Notes under the pieces: model-generated
Told to the model about the DNA's origin: nothing
Seen by the model: the letters and a program-made list of their open reading frames with translations, nothing else
The model's database searches: none
Assembly: GCA_012861695.1 (NCBI GenBank)
Contig: JAAOOA010000048.1
Span: forward strand, 3,125,518-3,189,517
DNA from: Trematomus loennbergii
Taxonomy: Eukaryota > Chordata > Actinopteri > Perciformes > Nototheniidae
DNA: 64,000 nucleotides
Reading direction: 5' to 3'
Made by a program: the position numbers and the translations under genes
In this document: positions 35,488 to 47,219 of the stretch, piece by piece
Layout: every line of letters begins with the position of its first letter
Position numbering within the stretch: position 1 is the first letter of the stretch

Positions 35488-36116
35488 AGGACACGTTCGA
35501 GTCTTGATTTGGTAGTGTGCCGTCGATGTGTTTCATTCCATTTCAAAGTGCTGTTTGACGCCGCACTGCCACTCCAACATCCAATCACAGAGCTTGAGAA
35601 CTAATCACGGGGTTTGTCAAACAGAGCACATGGTGTAGTCCTAAATGATAGCTGGTAATTCTGGGTAGTGTAGTGTCTTCTGCATCCTAAACTCCAAAAA
35701 CATATTGTTTCTCCGAATCGAAGGGGAAAAATACAAAAGCATTGCACACAATTTAAACCAATCAATGTTGTGTAATTAACAAGGATAATCTGGTGTTTTT
35801 GAGTTGATAGTAGTGCAGATATCACTGTCAAATCAATCGACAGTAAGGGGAATACTTACTTCCGGGTGTACAATTCTCCGTTATCCAATGGGAATGGACG
35901 TTCACATTGCCTTTAAATGCCGCCGACACAAACGAATGCCGTGCTTCCATGAGTGTCAAATCCCGCCGCAGATGGGAATACATTGCAATCAGTTGAAAGC
36001 TATTTGCGTCCCTTTATGAAGCTGAAGGAGCCTAGGAGCGTCCCAACTGCACGCCTCGGGACCCTGACCAAGCGTCGCTCCTGGATGTTTATGGAGTGAG
36101 AGTGTGTTGTACTGAT

Positions 36117-38202
36117 ATGTCTACCATTGTAAAATGCAGCGCATCAGCTTCTGGCAAGCTGGATAGCGTGGCCAGCTGTAGTGACGCGCAAAGCACTAAG
36201 CGGTAGTTAAACTCTCTGCCAAAGCACTTGCGGAAAAACTGGAGAGGTTGCAAAATGGCAGAAAGGCTAAGCTAAATAAAGCTAGCAAATTAAGAACAAA
36301 TATAAAAGATTTGATGTTAAATGGTGAACATGCTAAGGTTCAAATGCTCTTGATGGTTATATTGAATTGTGTGTTGCAGCCAGGTCTATGCATGACACTT
36401 TAATGGGTTTATAGCCACATGATGAAAGGGAAAGACATGAAACATGGTTTAAAGCCAAAATTATGTTCAATGATGAATTTATTGTCAAAATCAAGGTGTG
36501 GGTTTGTCAAACTGAAGGTACTGGTGATAATGATATCAGTCCTGATGACAGTGTTTCTAATGTTGGTAAATGTTCAAACAAAAGTGACAGCAGTACAAAG
36601 TCAAGTACAACTTCATCTGCACAAATTATAGCAGCAGCAGAAAGGGCTGCAATTGTTGCTCGCATGGCAGGTTTAACTGAGAGGCATGCACTGGAGGACA
36701 GGAGCTACAATTAAAGCTACAATTAAAGCGGAGAAAGGAACAGCTTGATTTGGAAACTGAGCTAGCTGTATCTACTGCTAGGTTAGCAGTTTTACAGGGT
36801 TCACATTTACGACGTTCCTCTCTTGCACCAACAAATGGAATGAACTCATACCTGGAAAAGGAAAAAGGAAAATGGCATCGTTAAACATACTTAACCCCCT
36901 GGCAAAGGAGTATGATTCCACATCATGGAAAATATCATCCAGCAAATCAACAAAGATGGACATGGGACCAAAGCAAGCTGAAAGGCAGTATGCATTTAAG
37001 GAAGATGCTTATGTACAAAATCAACATTATCTGGGAACATCACATGGGTTGATAACTGGTGAATCAACTGCATGGGAAAATCAACAGGAAAATCACCATC
37101 AGCAAATCAATCGAATTCCACCTGAAGGTTTATTCACGATAATGCAAAAGCAAAATGAAATAACAGCTGCACTGATTCACCAGCAACGTTTACTATCTCT
37201 ACCAGCAAGAGACATTCCTATATTTGATGGAGACCTGTTTCAGTACAAGGCTTTCATTAAAGCATTTGAACAAGGAGTGGAAAACAAAGCCAGCAAAGCC
37301 GACTGCTTGTACTATTTAGAACAGTTCACAAAAGGACAGCCACAGGAACTGGTTCGTAGCTGCCAGCACATGGCTCCAGAACGTGGCTACATTGTGGCAA
37401 AGGGTCTGTTGCAAGAACATTTTGGGAATGAGTACAAGATCGCTGCTGCTTACATAGGAAAGGCTCTAGCTTGGCCAACAATAACAAAGGCAGAAGACAT
37501 TAAAGCACTACAAGCCTATGCTTTATTTCTGCGTGGATGTGCTAATGTGATGGAATAACTTCAGTACATGCAGGAGTTGGATTTGCCCTCCAATATGAAA
37601 ATGGTTGTCTTCAAGTTGCCATACAAACTAAGGGAACAATGGAGAAACAAAGCTCATAACATCATGGAAGCCTCAAACAACAGAGCTCATTTCATTGACT
37701 TGGTCAAATTCATTGAGAGACATGTACGAGTCCTTTCTGATCCAATCTTTGGAGACATCGAGGATTTAGGACATAAATCAGTTGCTATAAAATCTTCCAA
37801 CATGTTTCAGCCACAATCAAAGAACAGAATGAAAGGAAGTAGTTTTGCTGCTACAGTATTCCCAATGAGTGAGGTCGGAATTAAACGACAAATAACTCAA
37901 AACCACAGGAAAGCTTGGTGTGTCATTGTTGTGATCACAATACTCATCGTTTGGACAGATGTAAGCAGTTCAGCAAAAGGAAGCACAGAGACAAAATTCA
38001 ATTTCTAAAGGAGAAAGGAATTTGCTTTGGATGCTTGTGTATTGGACACATAAGCCGGGACTGTAAACAACGCTTGATCTGTGAGGTTTGTGAAAAGCAA
38101 CATCCTACTGCGCTCCACATAATACATTTAATGTGGAATTGGGACAAACCGCTAAATCACAAACCCCCCTCAGACATGTGGACGTACAGGGGCCAGAAAT
38201 GA
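36117..38202 (+). pseudogene. BEL/Pao retroelement gag region, broken
   Basis: Starts at an ATG directly after the foldback's target duplication, with an early stop at about 36205 and further frame changes. Recognisable parts: the helical gag block at 36872-37558 and its continuation at 37568-38008, separated by a stop codon at 37556-37558; then a cysteine/histidine cluster at 37915-38125 with CxxC pairs typical of BEL/Pao nucleocapsid knuckles, in another frame. No intact gag. Confidence 0.75.
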
Positions 38203-40904
38203 TGGCTGCATTCTTTCAATCATTCCAGTGCAGGTCAAATCCACAAAGGGAAGTGAGATTATACAGACCTATGCATTTTAGATCCTGGAAGCACAGCCAC
38301 ATTCTGCTCAGAAGATCTCATGCACAGATTAAACATCACAGGAAAAAGAACACATTTTCTTTTGAAGACTATGGGACAGTAAAAAGGTCGTTCCAGCTTA
38401 CTCCTTATTTGGGATGGAGGTATCTGGTCTTGAGGAAAATAACTTTTATCCTCTTCCAGAAGTCCTCACACAGAAGCAAATGCCAGTAACCAAAGAAAAC
38501 ATTGCTACAGCCGCAGATATGAAGAGGTGGAATCATTTGTCAAAAGTTCATATCCCCAGCATAAATGCCAATGTTGACATGTTGATTGGAACCAACGCTC
38601 CCAAGATATTGGAACCTTGGGAAATTGTCAACAGTTGTGGAAATGGCCCATACGCTATAAGAACAGTGTTGGGATGGGTCATCAATGGTCCTCTACATGG
38701 AAGCAGCAATGGCAGCGATGTTGATATGGAGCTTTCTTCTGTTGTGGTGAATAGGATTTCTATTTCCAAATTGGAGCTCATGCTTAGCAGTCAGTATAAT
38801 CATGACTTTAATGAAAAGCCCTCAGAGGAAAAAGAGATGTCAAGGGAAGACCAAAAATGTATGGAAATCATGAATACATCTGCAACACTACAGGACAACA
38901 GGTACAGCCTGAAGTTGCCCCTTAAGACACCTGACGTCCTTCTTCCAAACAACTTTGCAGTGGCAAAGCAAAGGCTACTTGGATTGAGGAAAAGATTTGT
39001 GAGTAACCCGATGTTGCATAAGGAATATGCCAGCTTTCTGAATGGAGTGATTGAAAAGGGTTATGCTGAACAGGTACCACACAGCAGCACTGTGGCAGTG
39101 GACAATTATGGTACATCCCACACCACAGTGTTTACCATCCACGAAAATGTTTCACCAGGTCAAAGTCACAAGAGAAGACCGAGATTTCCTTCGTTTTCTC
39201 TGGTGGCCAGAGGGAGACTTCACCAGAGAGATCCAGGAATACAGAATGACGGTGCATTTGTTTGGGGCTGTCTCTTCTCCCAGTTGCGCTAGCTATGCGC
39301 TAAGGAAAACTGCTGACGACAACAAGTCTGACTTTTCTGCTGAGACTGTTGAAGCGGTTAAGCAAAATTTCTAAGTGGATGACTGTTTGATGGGTTTGGG
39401 CTCAGAGAAGGTAGCAATACAAATGGTTGAAGATCTTAATGCTCTCTGTAAAAGAGGAGGTTTGTGCTGGAAAAATGGATCAGCAATAGTCGGGCAGTTT
39501 TGCAGACAATCACAGAAGAGCAGAAGGCTAAAGAGCTAAAGGATCTGGATCTGGATAGAGACAATCTTCCTCTTGAGAGAGCTTTGGGACTACTCTGGTG
39601 CATCGAGTCAGATTCCTTTAAGTTTAAGATGGAAGTGAAACAGCAGGCTCTAACCAGACGTGGCATGCTATCCACAACAAGCTTGGTGTATGATCCTTTG
39701 GGTATTTTGGCACCAGTCACTTTGCCAGCCAAGATAATGCAACAAGAGCTTTGCAGGAGAAGCTGTGGATGGGATGATGCCATGCCACCAGATATCGTAC
39801 AACAGTGGAGACGGTGGTTGGAGGACATTAAGTTGTTGGCATCACTCAAAGTGGACAGATGTATGAAGCCAAAGGACTTTGGTGAACCATACACTCTCAA
39901 CTACATCACTTTGCTGATGCCAGTGAAAATGGCTACGGGACTGTAACTTACATCAGGCTACTGAACTGCAAAGGCGATGTTCATGTTGCTTTCCTATTAG
40001 GAAAGGCTAGAGTTACACCCATAAAAATGGTGACCATTCCACGACTGGAACTAACAGCTGCGGTTCTGGCTGCCAGAGTGGATATGATGTTAAAATCAGA
40101 GCTTCAACTTCATTTGGATGAGTCTGTGTTTTGGACAGACAGTACTTCAGTTCTGAAGTACATTAACAATGAGGACAAGCGTTTCCACACATTTGTGGCA
40201 AATAGGATCACAACCATAAGAGAGGTTTCAAGACCATGTCAATGGAAGCATGTAGGAACCAAAGACAACCCAGCTGATGCTGCATCCAGAGGAATGAAGA
40301 TCCCTGACTTCTGAAGAGCCGCAGTTGGCTTGAGGGTCCCACGTTTCTTGTAAAGTCTGAAGAGGAATGGCCTACATGGCGGTGATGTCATATTGGATTT
40401 GGTTGACCCAGAAGTCAGAAAAGATACCTCGGTTAATATCATAGTCAATGAATCACTTGATGCAACAGACCAGCTCATGACTTACTTCTCAGACTGGAAA
40501 AGGCTCAAGTGTCGGTGGCCTGGTTTCTCAGGCTGAAGACAATTCTGTTGGAGTTGAGTCGTAAAAGAAAGGATTTGAATCCCTCTGCACAAGCTGGTCA
40601 AGTGAAAAGACTGAAACCCAAAGTCAACCCGGAGAGTCACATCTTGACACCTAAAGATCTCTTGGAAGCCGAGTTGGCTATAATACGCTACGGTCAGCAG
40701 CATAGGTTTAAGGATAAATCTGAAACAGGAACAGTGAGCAGACACAGTTCCATCTACAAGCTGGATCGATTCTGGAAGATGGACTACTAAGTATTGGAGG
40801 TTTTTCCTGACAAAGGAGGACTGGTGCGCTCTGTAAAGCTACAGACCAAGACCAACATTATTGTGCGACCTATTACTAAACTATGTTTAGTACAAGAAGT
40901 GTAG
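38203..40904 (+). pseudogene. BEL/Pao retroelement pol region, broken
   Basis: In order: a protease/linker region (38203-38800) broken across frames; the start of the RT (38800-39130); a deletion of the finger/palm part near 39145; RT palm remnant (39147-39375) in another frame; a stop codon in place of the tyrosine of the YVDD catalytic box at 39372-39374; thumb/connection (39464-39946); RNase H-like region (40027-40314, with the WTDS motif); integrase N-terminal part (40509-40790); and a short C-terminal integrase piece (40791-40904). The integrase catalytic core is missing. The element is inactive several times over. Confidence 0.8.
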
Positions 40905-40996
40905 GATGTGCATTTCTATGTATTGAAAAATGATTTTCACATTTGGCTCCTTAATTGTTTTGAATTGTTACCTGTACTACCAATTAGGGGCCGGTG

Positions 40997-41330
40997 TGTA
41001 GGAGCCAATTAACACTGTGGGTATAAAGGTAGGAACCTATGTTGTTGGTTAGAGGTTCCGCCGGAAGGCCATACAGTTTTTGACCACACACGGACCACAC
41101 ACACAAGGAGCACACACGGACCACACACACACGGACCAGACACGGAAACACGGGATTACAAACAAATGCAAAAGGTATTGTGTGAACCGTAATATCGTGT
41201 GGTGAATGATGGAAAGAAGCAAGTTAAATGGAAACCAGTAAAAAGGAAATAAATGGACTGTTTCGAACTGGAAACTTTGTTTCTGACTTTTATTCAGCAG
41301 CAAACTTTGTGTGCGTCAATTACGCCAACA
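40997..41330 (+). repeat. Probable 3' LTR of the BEL/Pao element
   Basis: Begins TGTAGGAGCC and ends ACGCCAACA. Contains TATAAA at 41022-41027 and AATAAA at 41248-41253, spaced as in an LTR promoter and polyadenylation signal. No 5' partner is present; the 5' side is occupied by the CAACAC foldback. Confidence 0.55.
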
Positions 41331-41609
41331 TAGCGGACCCTCAAAGGCTTAAAGCGTTGGCTTAGCCTTTACACTGTACATCCAGCGTACTGTATCAAAG
41401 TTGATTTCACATGAGCTCCAGTGTGGAACCCCACTGCACCCCCTGGTGGATCAATGATCCATTGCAGCTGGCTTCATTATAATTAAATGTATTTATCACG
41501 GGGGCGGTCTCAAGTCAAGCTGGAGGTTGTCTCTTGATCGAGGGCAGACCCCGTGCCGACCACGGCCCTCATGTTTCAAACTGTCCTAAATTAGGTGCTA
41601 CATCTGTAT

Positions 41610-42240
41610 ACAGCGATTCTGCACTGTGGTCAACTCAGCCGCCTCTCGAGTTTGTTTTTTCAAATCAGCTGCTCTTAATTTTTCCTGCTATATTTGACGA
41701 GTGATACAAATATTTTTACCTCAAGTTCTTAAGAAAAATGACACTGTTGGACTCCTTACTAGTTTGACTTCTACCAGAAATCAAATGAAGTACTTTTACT
41801 GTGTACTTTGTGAGTAATCCTCTGTCAGAGTCCCCTCCATAGTAGGCTCCATAATGCATGTTTTTCTGCTATCTTTGATGAGTGATAACAATACAATTTT
41901 ACCATTAGTTCTTAATGAAATTGATACTGTTTGATTGTATTAGTTAGCCTACTACTAACAATACATTGAAGTACTTTTACTGTGTATTTTTTTTAAATAC
42001 TCTGTCAAAGTCCCCTGCTGAGAACCAAATCAAGCCACTTCTGCTAAGTTTGATGAGGGAATTATTTTTTGTTGCCATTAGTTCTTTGTGAGATTAATCC
42101 TGTTAGACTCAGTACTAGTGAAACTACCCCCACAAGTACTATGAAGTACTTACTGTGTAGTTTTCCAGTAATCCTCTGTCATGAGACTAATATTGTTGGA
42201 CAGAGTAGGCTATTTTAAGAGGATATAGTGGACATAATAT
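41610..42240 (+). repeat. Foldback arm with about 170-bp degenerate tandem repeats
   Basis: Three divergent units (about 41697-41877, 41878-42052, 42053-42180), each with a GTTCTTNNTGA-like start, a GAAGTACTT...ACTGTGTA centre and CTCTGTCA near the end. The whole arm is inverted at 45100-45675. Confidence 0.75.
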
Positions 42241-42559
42241 CAGCAATACTTCCAGTCAGTACTCCAGCAGCAGCATTTTTACCCTTTTGAAAGTCTTTAG
42301 AGTCTGGCCTGGATAGCTGGTCACAAATATCCTTCAGCAAAGTGACACACTCTGTCACTCTGTGGCCTCTTAATATATGATTATTTCTCAGCCGCTCGTT
42401 CGTTCCTCGCCGATTCTTCAGTCTCATCAGCCTCATCAGCCTCATCAGTCTCATCAGCCTCATCCTTCCATCAGTCCCAGTCAACGCTTCAGCCTCCAGC
42501 ACACTTCCAGTGTCTGACTCCATATGATATTGTCCTGATGCTGTAAGGGTGATGCCCAT
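42215..42559 (-). CDS. Unrecognised ORF, 114 codons, inside the giant insertion
   Basis: I do not recognise a known family. The frame starts MGITLTASGQYHMESDTGSV, contains an expanded MRL triplet repeat coded by a 9-bp tandem repeat (42417-42465), then RVTECVTLLKDICDQLSRPD and ends NAAAGVLTGSIADIMSTISS. The last 20 residues are also readable at 32380-32455, 45117-45182 and 48296-48365, and parts of the first half at 47094-47200. Similar peptides at several diverged sites suggest an old element-borne or captured exon; this copy has the longest frame. No promoter or splice sites assigned. Confidence 0.35.
   Translation of the reverse strand: MGITLTASGQYHMESDTGSVLEAEALTGTDGRMRLMRLMRLMRLMRLKNRRGTNERLRNNHILRGHRVTECVTLLKDICDQLSRPDSKDFQKGKNAAAGVLTGSIADIMSTISS
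42417..42465. repeat. 9-bp tandem repeat (CTCATCAGC), 5 copies
   Basis: Nine-base units with one or two substitutions. The related site at 47160-47190 has only about two units, so the array expanded here. Confidence 0.85.
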
Positions 42560-42639
42560 GCCCCATGATCACAAAATGACCCCTCTAGAGTGCCAAGGAC
42601 CTCATATTATGTCTGTCATTAATGTTACATCACACATTA

Positions 42640-43896
42640 TAACCATTTGCTTTCCTTTGTTCTCTTCTCTTAACTGAATAGCCCTGTCTTTAAGTACAAT
42701 ACAATGTAAAGTCCTTTTCCTGCATTTTTAAGGCTTCAAATTGATTGATTGATTCTGTGAGCAACAGCACCATCTAGAGGCCTGGCATATGTACTACAAC
42801 GTCTCCAGCGCTTTCGAACGGCAATGGCCGTGGCTGTCTCCTCCTGATTGGTGGAGTTGGCCCAATAGCCGTAGCGCCACCGTCCTGACGTCAGGACAGT
42901 GTTCAAATCTGGATCAGTTTTTATCAGATCCGTTGCAGCCCCTTTTTTAGAGATTTGGGTATGGAGGAAAATAGAGAGGGTTGTGTTTTCTGACACTTGG
43001 TGAGTTCCCTGGAACACCGGGGACACATATTCATGTAGAAAAGACATACAACAGTGCATTTTGCATGATAGGTCCCCTTTAAACAAACCACTATCTGAGG
43101 ATTATACAAGCAACCATAAAACACCCTTTACTAGAGAGCCATTGAAGCCCATGAAGAATGTATCCTTCCACAAATCTTTTCAACTGCTGTATTAATAAAG
43201 TTGCCACGTGTTTTCAGATTCAAGTTAAGGCACTATCTGTGCAGAACATTAAAAATATTCTTAAATATCAATATTTTTATTAACTAACCAAAGTCAATTT
43301 AAATAGCGGGCAAAAATGGGTTAATTGCCATGCATGTGGTGTTTGATATAGTTTACATTCAATTTCAACTATTTTAGGCAGAAAGACGTATATAGACTAA
43401 ACCTTTTTTAATAATTTACTATAATTTAGAAAGGTTTTTGTGAGAAATAATTTCAAAAGTAAACTTTATTTTCATTTTATATTTAAATTTGATATGTTTG
43501 CACACAACATTATTAATTTATACATTTTAATCCATTTTTTAAAATTATGAATCCATTTATTTTAATGTATTTCCTTGAGGCTGGGGAAGATATATCAGCA
43601 TGTAGTTCAACATGCAAATGTTCTAATACAAGTAAGTATAACATGGAAAAGGAAATACAATAGGTTTCATAGGAGGATGTGGATTTTTTTCTCTCACCTT
43701 TACAGAATCAAACAATCTATAATTTAGCTCTGGCCTTCACTCACAAAAAAACATTTAGTTGAATTGGACACATTTTACGAAGCTCTATTGACTGACATGC
43801 AATGACTGGGAGTGATGGAAGAATCGGCGAGGAATTAACTAGGAGCAAAGAATCAACCATATATTAAAAGACAGCAGCCCCATAAGAGGCCAATAA
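42640..43896. other. Non-coding foldback interior
   Basis: No gene seen. GCATGATAGGTCCCCTTTAA at 43063-43081 is the end of a MITE-like repeat also seen at 1425-1443. AT-rich from 43.2 to 43.6 kb. Confidence 0.4.
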
Positions 43897-45046
43897 TGCC
43901 CCTTTCACACCAACGCAACTCCGGTTCAAGCTCCGTGCTAGAGCTTTTCTGGTTCAGAACCGGTTCTTCGGTTTAGCGCCGGCTCTTTTCACACCGCTCA
44001 GAGCCCGACTGGTGCTGGCGCTGCTGCGTCATGACGTCACAGTTTACGTCGCTGAGTTTCTCCCCAACGCCGGAGCTCACCTCACAACAACAACGGGCCG
44101 GGGACTGCGTTGCTTTTAATCATACGAAGCCAGATTAAATTAAATAACGCCTTCTCCAACCTTATACTTTTCTCCAGAGTGCCGTGGTTCATTGTTTATT
44201 AATGTGTTTCAGCGGCATTTACCGACCGCTGCAGTGCTGGCCGGCCGGCTGCTCTTCAACGGGAGTGTATTCTCCCGTTAGCTCCGGGTTAGCTCACACG
44301 GCTCTAAAGTATTCACTGTCTGACTGTCACACAAGCAGCTGATACATATCCCCAGTTCCCCTTAAGTGAATGTGTGTCAGTCTGAATTGACGCTGTTTGG
44401 TGTCAGTCTGAATTGACGCTGTTTGGCATCACAACGCTGTTATGAAAGTTTCTCTGGTAAACATGGGTGATGTTAGCATAGCAACCGAAGCTAAACTGGC
44501 TACTTGCTAAGCCGTGTTCTACAGGCACTTTTTACCGACGTATTTTTCATTATGATTCTACTTGTGATAGTCGGACATGACAACCTGTGCAGCCCATGTA
44601 TTGATTCCATCCGATAGCTGCTATAATAACAAACAAAACGTCTGCCTGCTCTCCACAATGATCAATAACAGCGAACGGATGGTCAAAGTAAGGTACAAAT
44701 AAACAGAATCACACGAAGCCTGGTTAGTGTTGCCTGACTTTATAAAGTGTGTTTTTTTTAACAAGTGTGTGGTTGCGTTCTAGTCACTTTGCTCAGCACT
44801 ACTGCTTGTTACAACTTTTATTTGCCGTACTCGCCTTAACTGTTAGCTCAGGTTAATCTCGCCCCGCTCCGACGTAAGCGTGACGTATGCGGTTCTTGCT
44901 TCTAGACGGACAACTTTTTGGTGCTCGAAACGAACCGGATTCCGGAGCTATGACGCTGCTCCGCTGCGGTGTGAACAGGAAAACCTGGTGCTTTTCAAGC
45001 ACCAGCACCGAACCGGCCCTGAAACACCGTTGGTGTGAAAGGGGTA
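43897..45046. mobile_element. Harbinger-like non-autonomous element, intact copy B, 1150 bp
   Basis: Termini TGCCCCTTTCACACC and GGTGTGAAAGGGGTA, flanked by TAA (43894-43896 and 45047-45049). A related arm at 48223-48240 reads AGAGGCCAACAAGAGTGAC with no insert, matching the joined flanks. The 3-bp TAA duplication fits PIF/Harbinger. No coding sequence; copies A (12474-13429) and C (56021-56200) are degraded. Confidence 0.85.
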
Positions 45047-46619
45047 TAAGAGTGACAGAGTGTGTCACTTTGCTGAAGGATAGACCAGCTATCCAGGCCA
45101 GTCTCTAAAGACTTTCCAAGGTGTAAAATGCTGCTGCCGGAGTACTGACTGGGAGTATTGCTGATATCAAGTCTACCATCCTCTTAAAATACTCTGTCCA
45201 ACAATATCAGTCTCATGAAGAAAGGTTTTTTAACGCTTATTTAAAAAAGCAGAGAAACATGCATTCTTGTACTCAGGAGGGGACATTGACAGAGGATTAT
45301 TGGAAAAGTACACAGTAAGTACTTCATAGTACTTGTGGGGGTAGTTTCACTAGTACTGAGTCCAACAGGATCAATCTCACGAATAACTAATGGCAACAAA
45401 GAAGAATTCCCTCATCAAACTTAGTGGCTTGATTTTGTTCTCAGCAGGGGACTTTATAAAAGAATACACAGTAAAAGTACATCATTTTATTTCTGGTAGA
45501 AGTCAAACTAGAACTGAGTCCGACAGTGTCAGTTTTCTTAAGAACTTGTGGTAAAAAATATTTATATCACTCATCAAATACAGCAGGAAAAAAATGAAGA
45601 GCAGCTGATTTGAGAAAAAAAACTCGAGAGGCGGCTGAGTTGACCACAGTGCAGAATCGCTGTATACTGCAGTTTAAATCTCTAACAATTATTATTTTTA
45701 CAGCCCTTAATAACATTCGTTTTCTGGGCTCAAAGTGTGTCTTGGTCATTTTCATTGTGATCGCTAAATTCCCCTTGTTTATAATATTATCACCGTTCCA
45801 AGCAAACGAGTGCTTTTGTTTTGAAATCACTTCCTTGAGTTTTGCCCCGCCCCTCGCTCCAAGGACCATTTGACCATTTAGTATGGTAAAATGCAAAAAG
45901 CAAAAACGCCTCGCGGTCAGAAGAAGGTACGTTTTAACCGTTTGTTTTTTAGTTCTAATTGAAACAAAAAAAACAACAGAAACGGGTCGTTTTTTGTTTT
46001 TCAATTTTGCCCCAAAACGGAAAAACGGCAATTCAGCTCGTTTTTTCGTTTTTCTGTTCTTACTGTTAAAACAAGTATACCACTCAATGTTTCGTTTCCA
46101 TAGGTGGGTGTGTCTCCAGTGCCTCCTTGCTTCTGATTGGCTAGTTTGCCCTATGCTTGCGCTGTACTCTTCAAAATAAAGGTTCTAACTCTTTGCCTTT
46201 ACACAGTGCAAAAATGACAAGCGATAACATTATTTTTGGCCATACGTTTTTCATAAGACTGATGAAGTTGGAATCAGTTGTAGTTACAAGTAACTATCCC
46301 ACATATTATGAAATACTCTTACTGTGTACTTCTTGATACTCTCCTGTCAAAGTCCCCTCCATGGTACAACAATGCCTGTCTTGCTGCTATATGTCACGAG
46401 CAATACAAATACTTTTAAGTTCGAAGACTGATCATTTTGGACTCAGTAGTGACTACTAGCGCAAAGACTATAAAATACTTTTATTTTGTACTTTCAGAGA
46501 AATCCTCTATCAAATTGTCCACCCTGAATACCCCATGCAGATGCTCCTGTTGTCTGTCAAACACAAGCAGAAACATTACTTTCCAAAAATGGAAAGTTTT
46601 CTTGGTCCCGCTGCCCACG

Positions 46620-47049
46620 TGAAAAACAGGGTACGTTTAGTGCTGCTAATGTAATGAAAATGGCTAGTAGTGTTTTATTTAAATGGATATTTAGATAGTC
46701 AACTAAGGAATACATTATTTTAGGTACAATCTATATTTTAAATGTAATGAAAAAGCCAACTCAATAGTGTGTTAAAAATAGACTTTAGGATATTGTAAAA
46801 CAAAAAACTGCTATATAATGTATTCCTAACCCTCCTTTATCTTCACATTTGCTTTACACCCTCTATCCTTGGTGGTCATTTTGACCCCAGGAGTTTAAAG
46901 CTCAAGAAAATGATCATATTCAAAATTGTTACCAAAATGTAAGTTTCAAGTACTTTATGTTTCTTAGTTGACTATCTAAATATCCATTTAAATAAAACAC
47001 TACTAGCCATTTTCATTACATTAGCAGCACTAAACGTACCCTGTTTTTC
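46620..47049. repeat. Near-perfect 86-bp inverted repeat, spacer about 256 bp
   Basis: 46620-46706 and 46963-47049 are inverse copies (ACAGGGTACGTTTAGTGCTG at the outer end) with almost no differences, so the duplication is recent compared with the surrounding arms. Confidence 0.85.
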
Positions 47050-47219
47050 ATTTTTTGATCATGGGGCATCACCCCTGTACAGCATCAGGGCAATATCTCT
47101 ATGGAGTCAGACACTGAAAGTGTGCTGGAGGCTGATGCGTTGACTGGGACAGATGGAAAGATGAGGCTGATGAGACTGAAGAATCTGCGAGGAAACGATA
47201 TTTTAACCCTTTAATTGCC

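Larger units (their letters stand above)
33107..36109. mobile_element. 3.0-kb foldback DNA element (CAACACACTCTCACTCC ends)
   Basis: Arms 33107-33655 and about 35500-36109 are inverted copies, flanked by TACTGAT (33100-33106 and 36110-36116; eight bases if the adjoining G is counted). CA...TG ends and a 7-8-bp duplication suggest hAT. The 68-71-residue frame in both arms (CTILRYPMGMDVHIAFKCRR) is mirrored because the arms are. The middle holds block E material and a LINE end. It inserted directly in front of the gag start of the BEL/Pao element. Confidence 0.85.

Noticed and set aside
33197..36019. Pair of 68-71-residue frames in the arms of the CAACAC foldback
   Set aside because: Mirror images within an inverted repeat, no known domain, no start context or splice signals.
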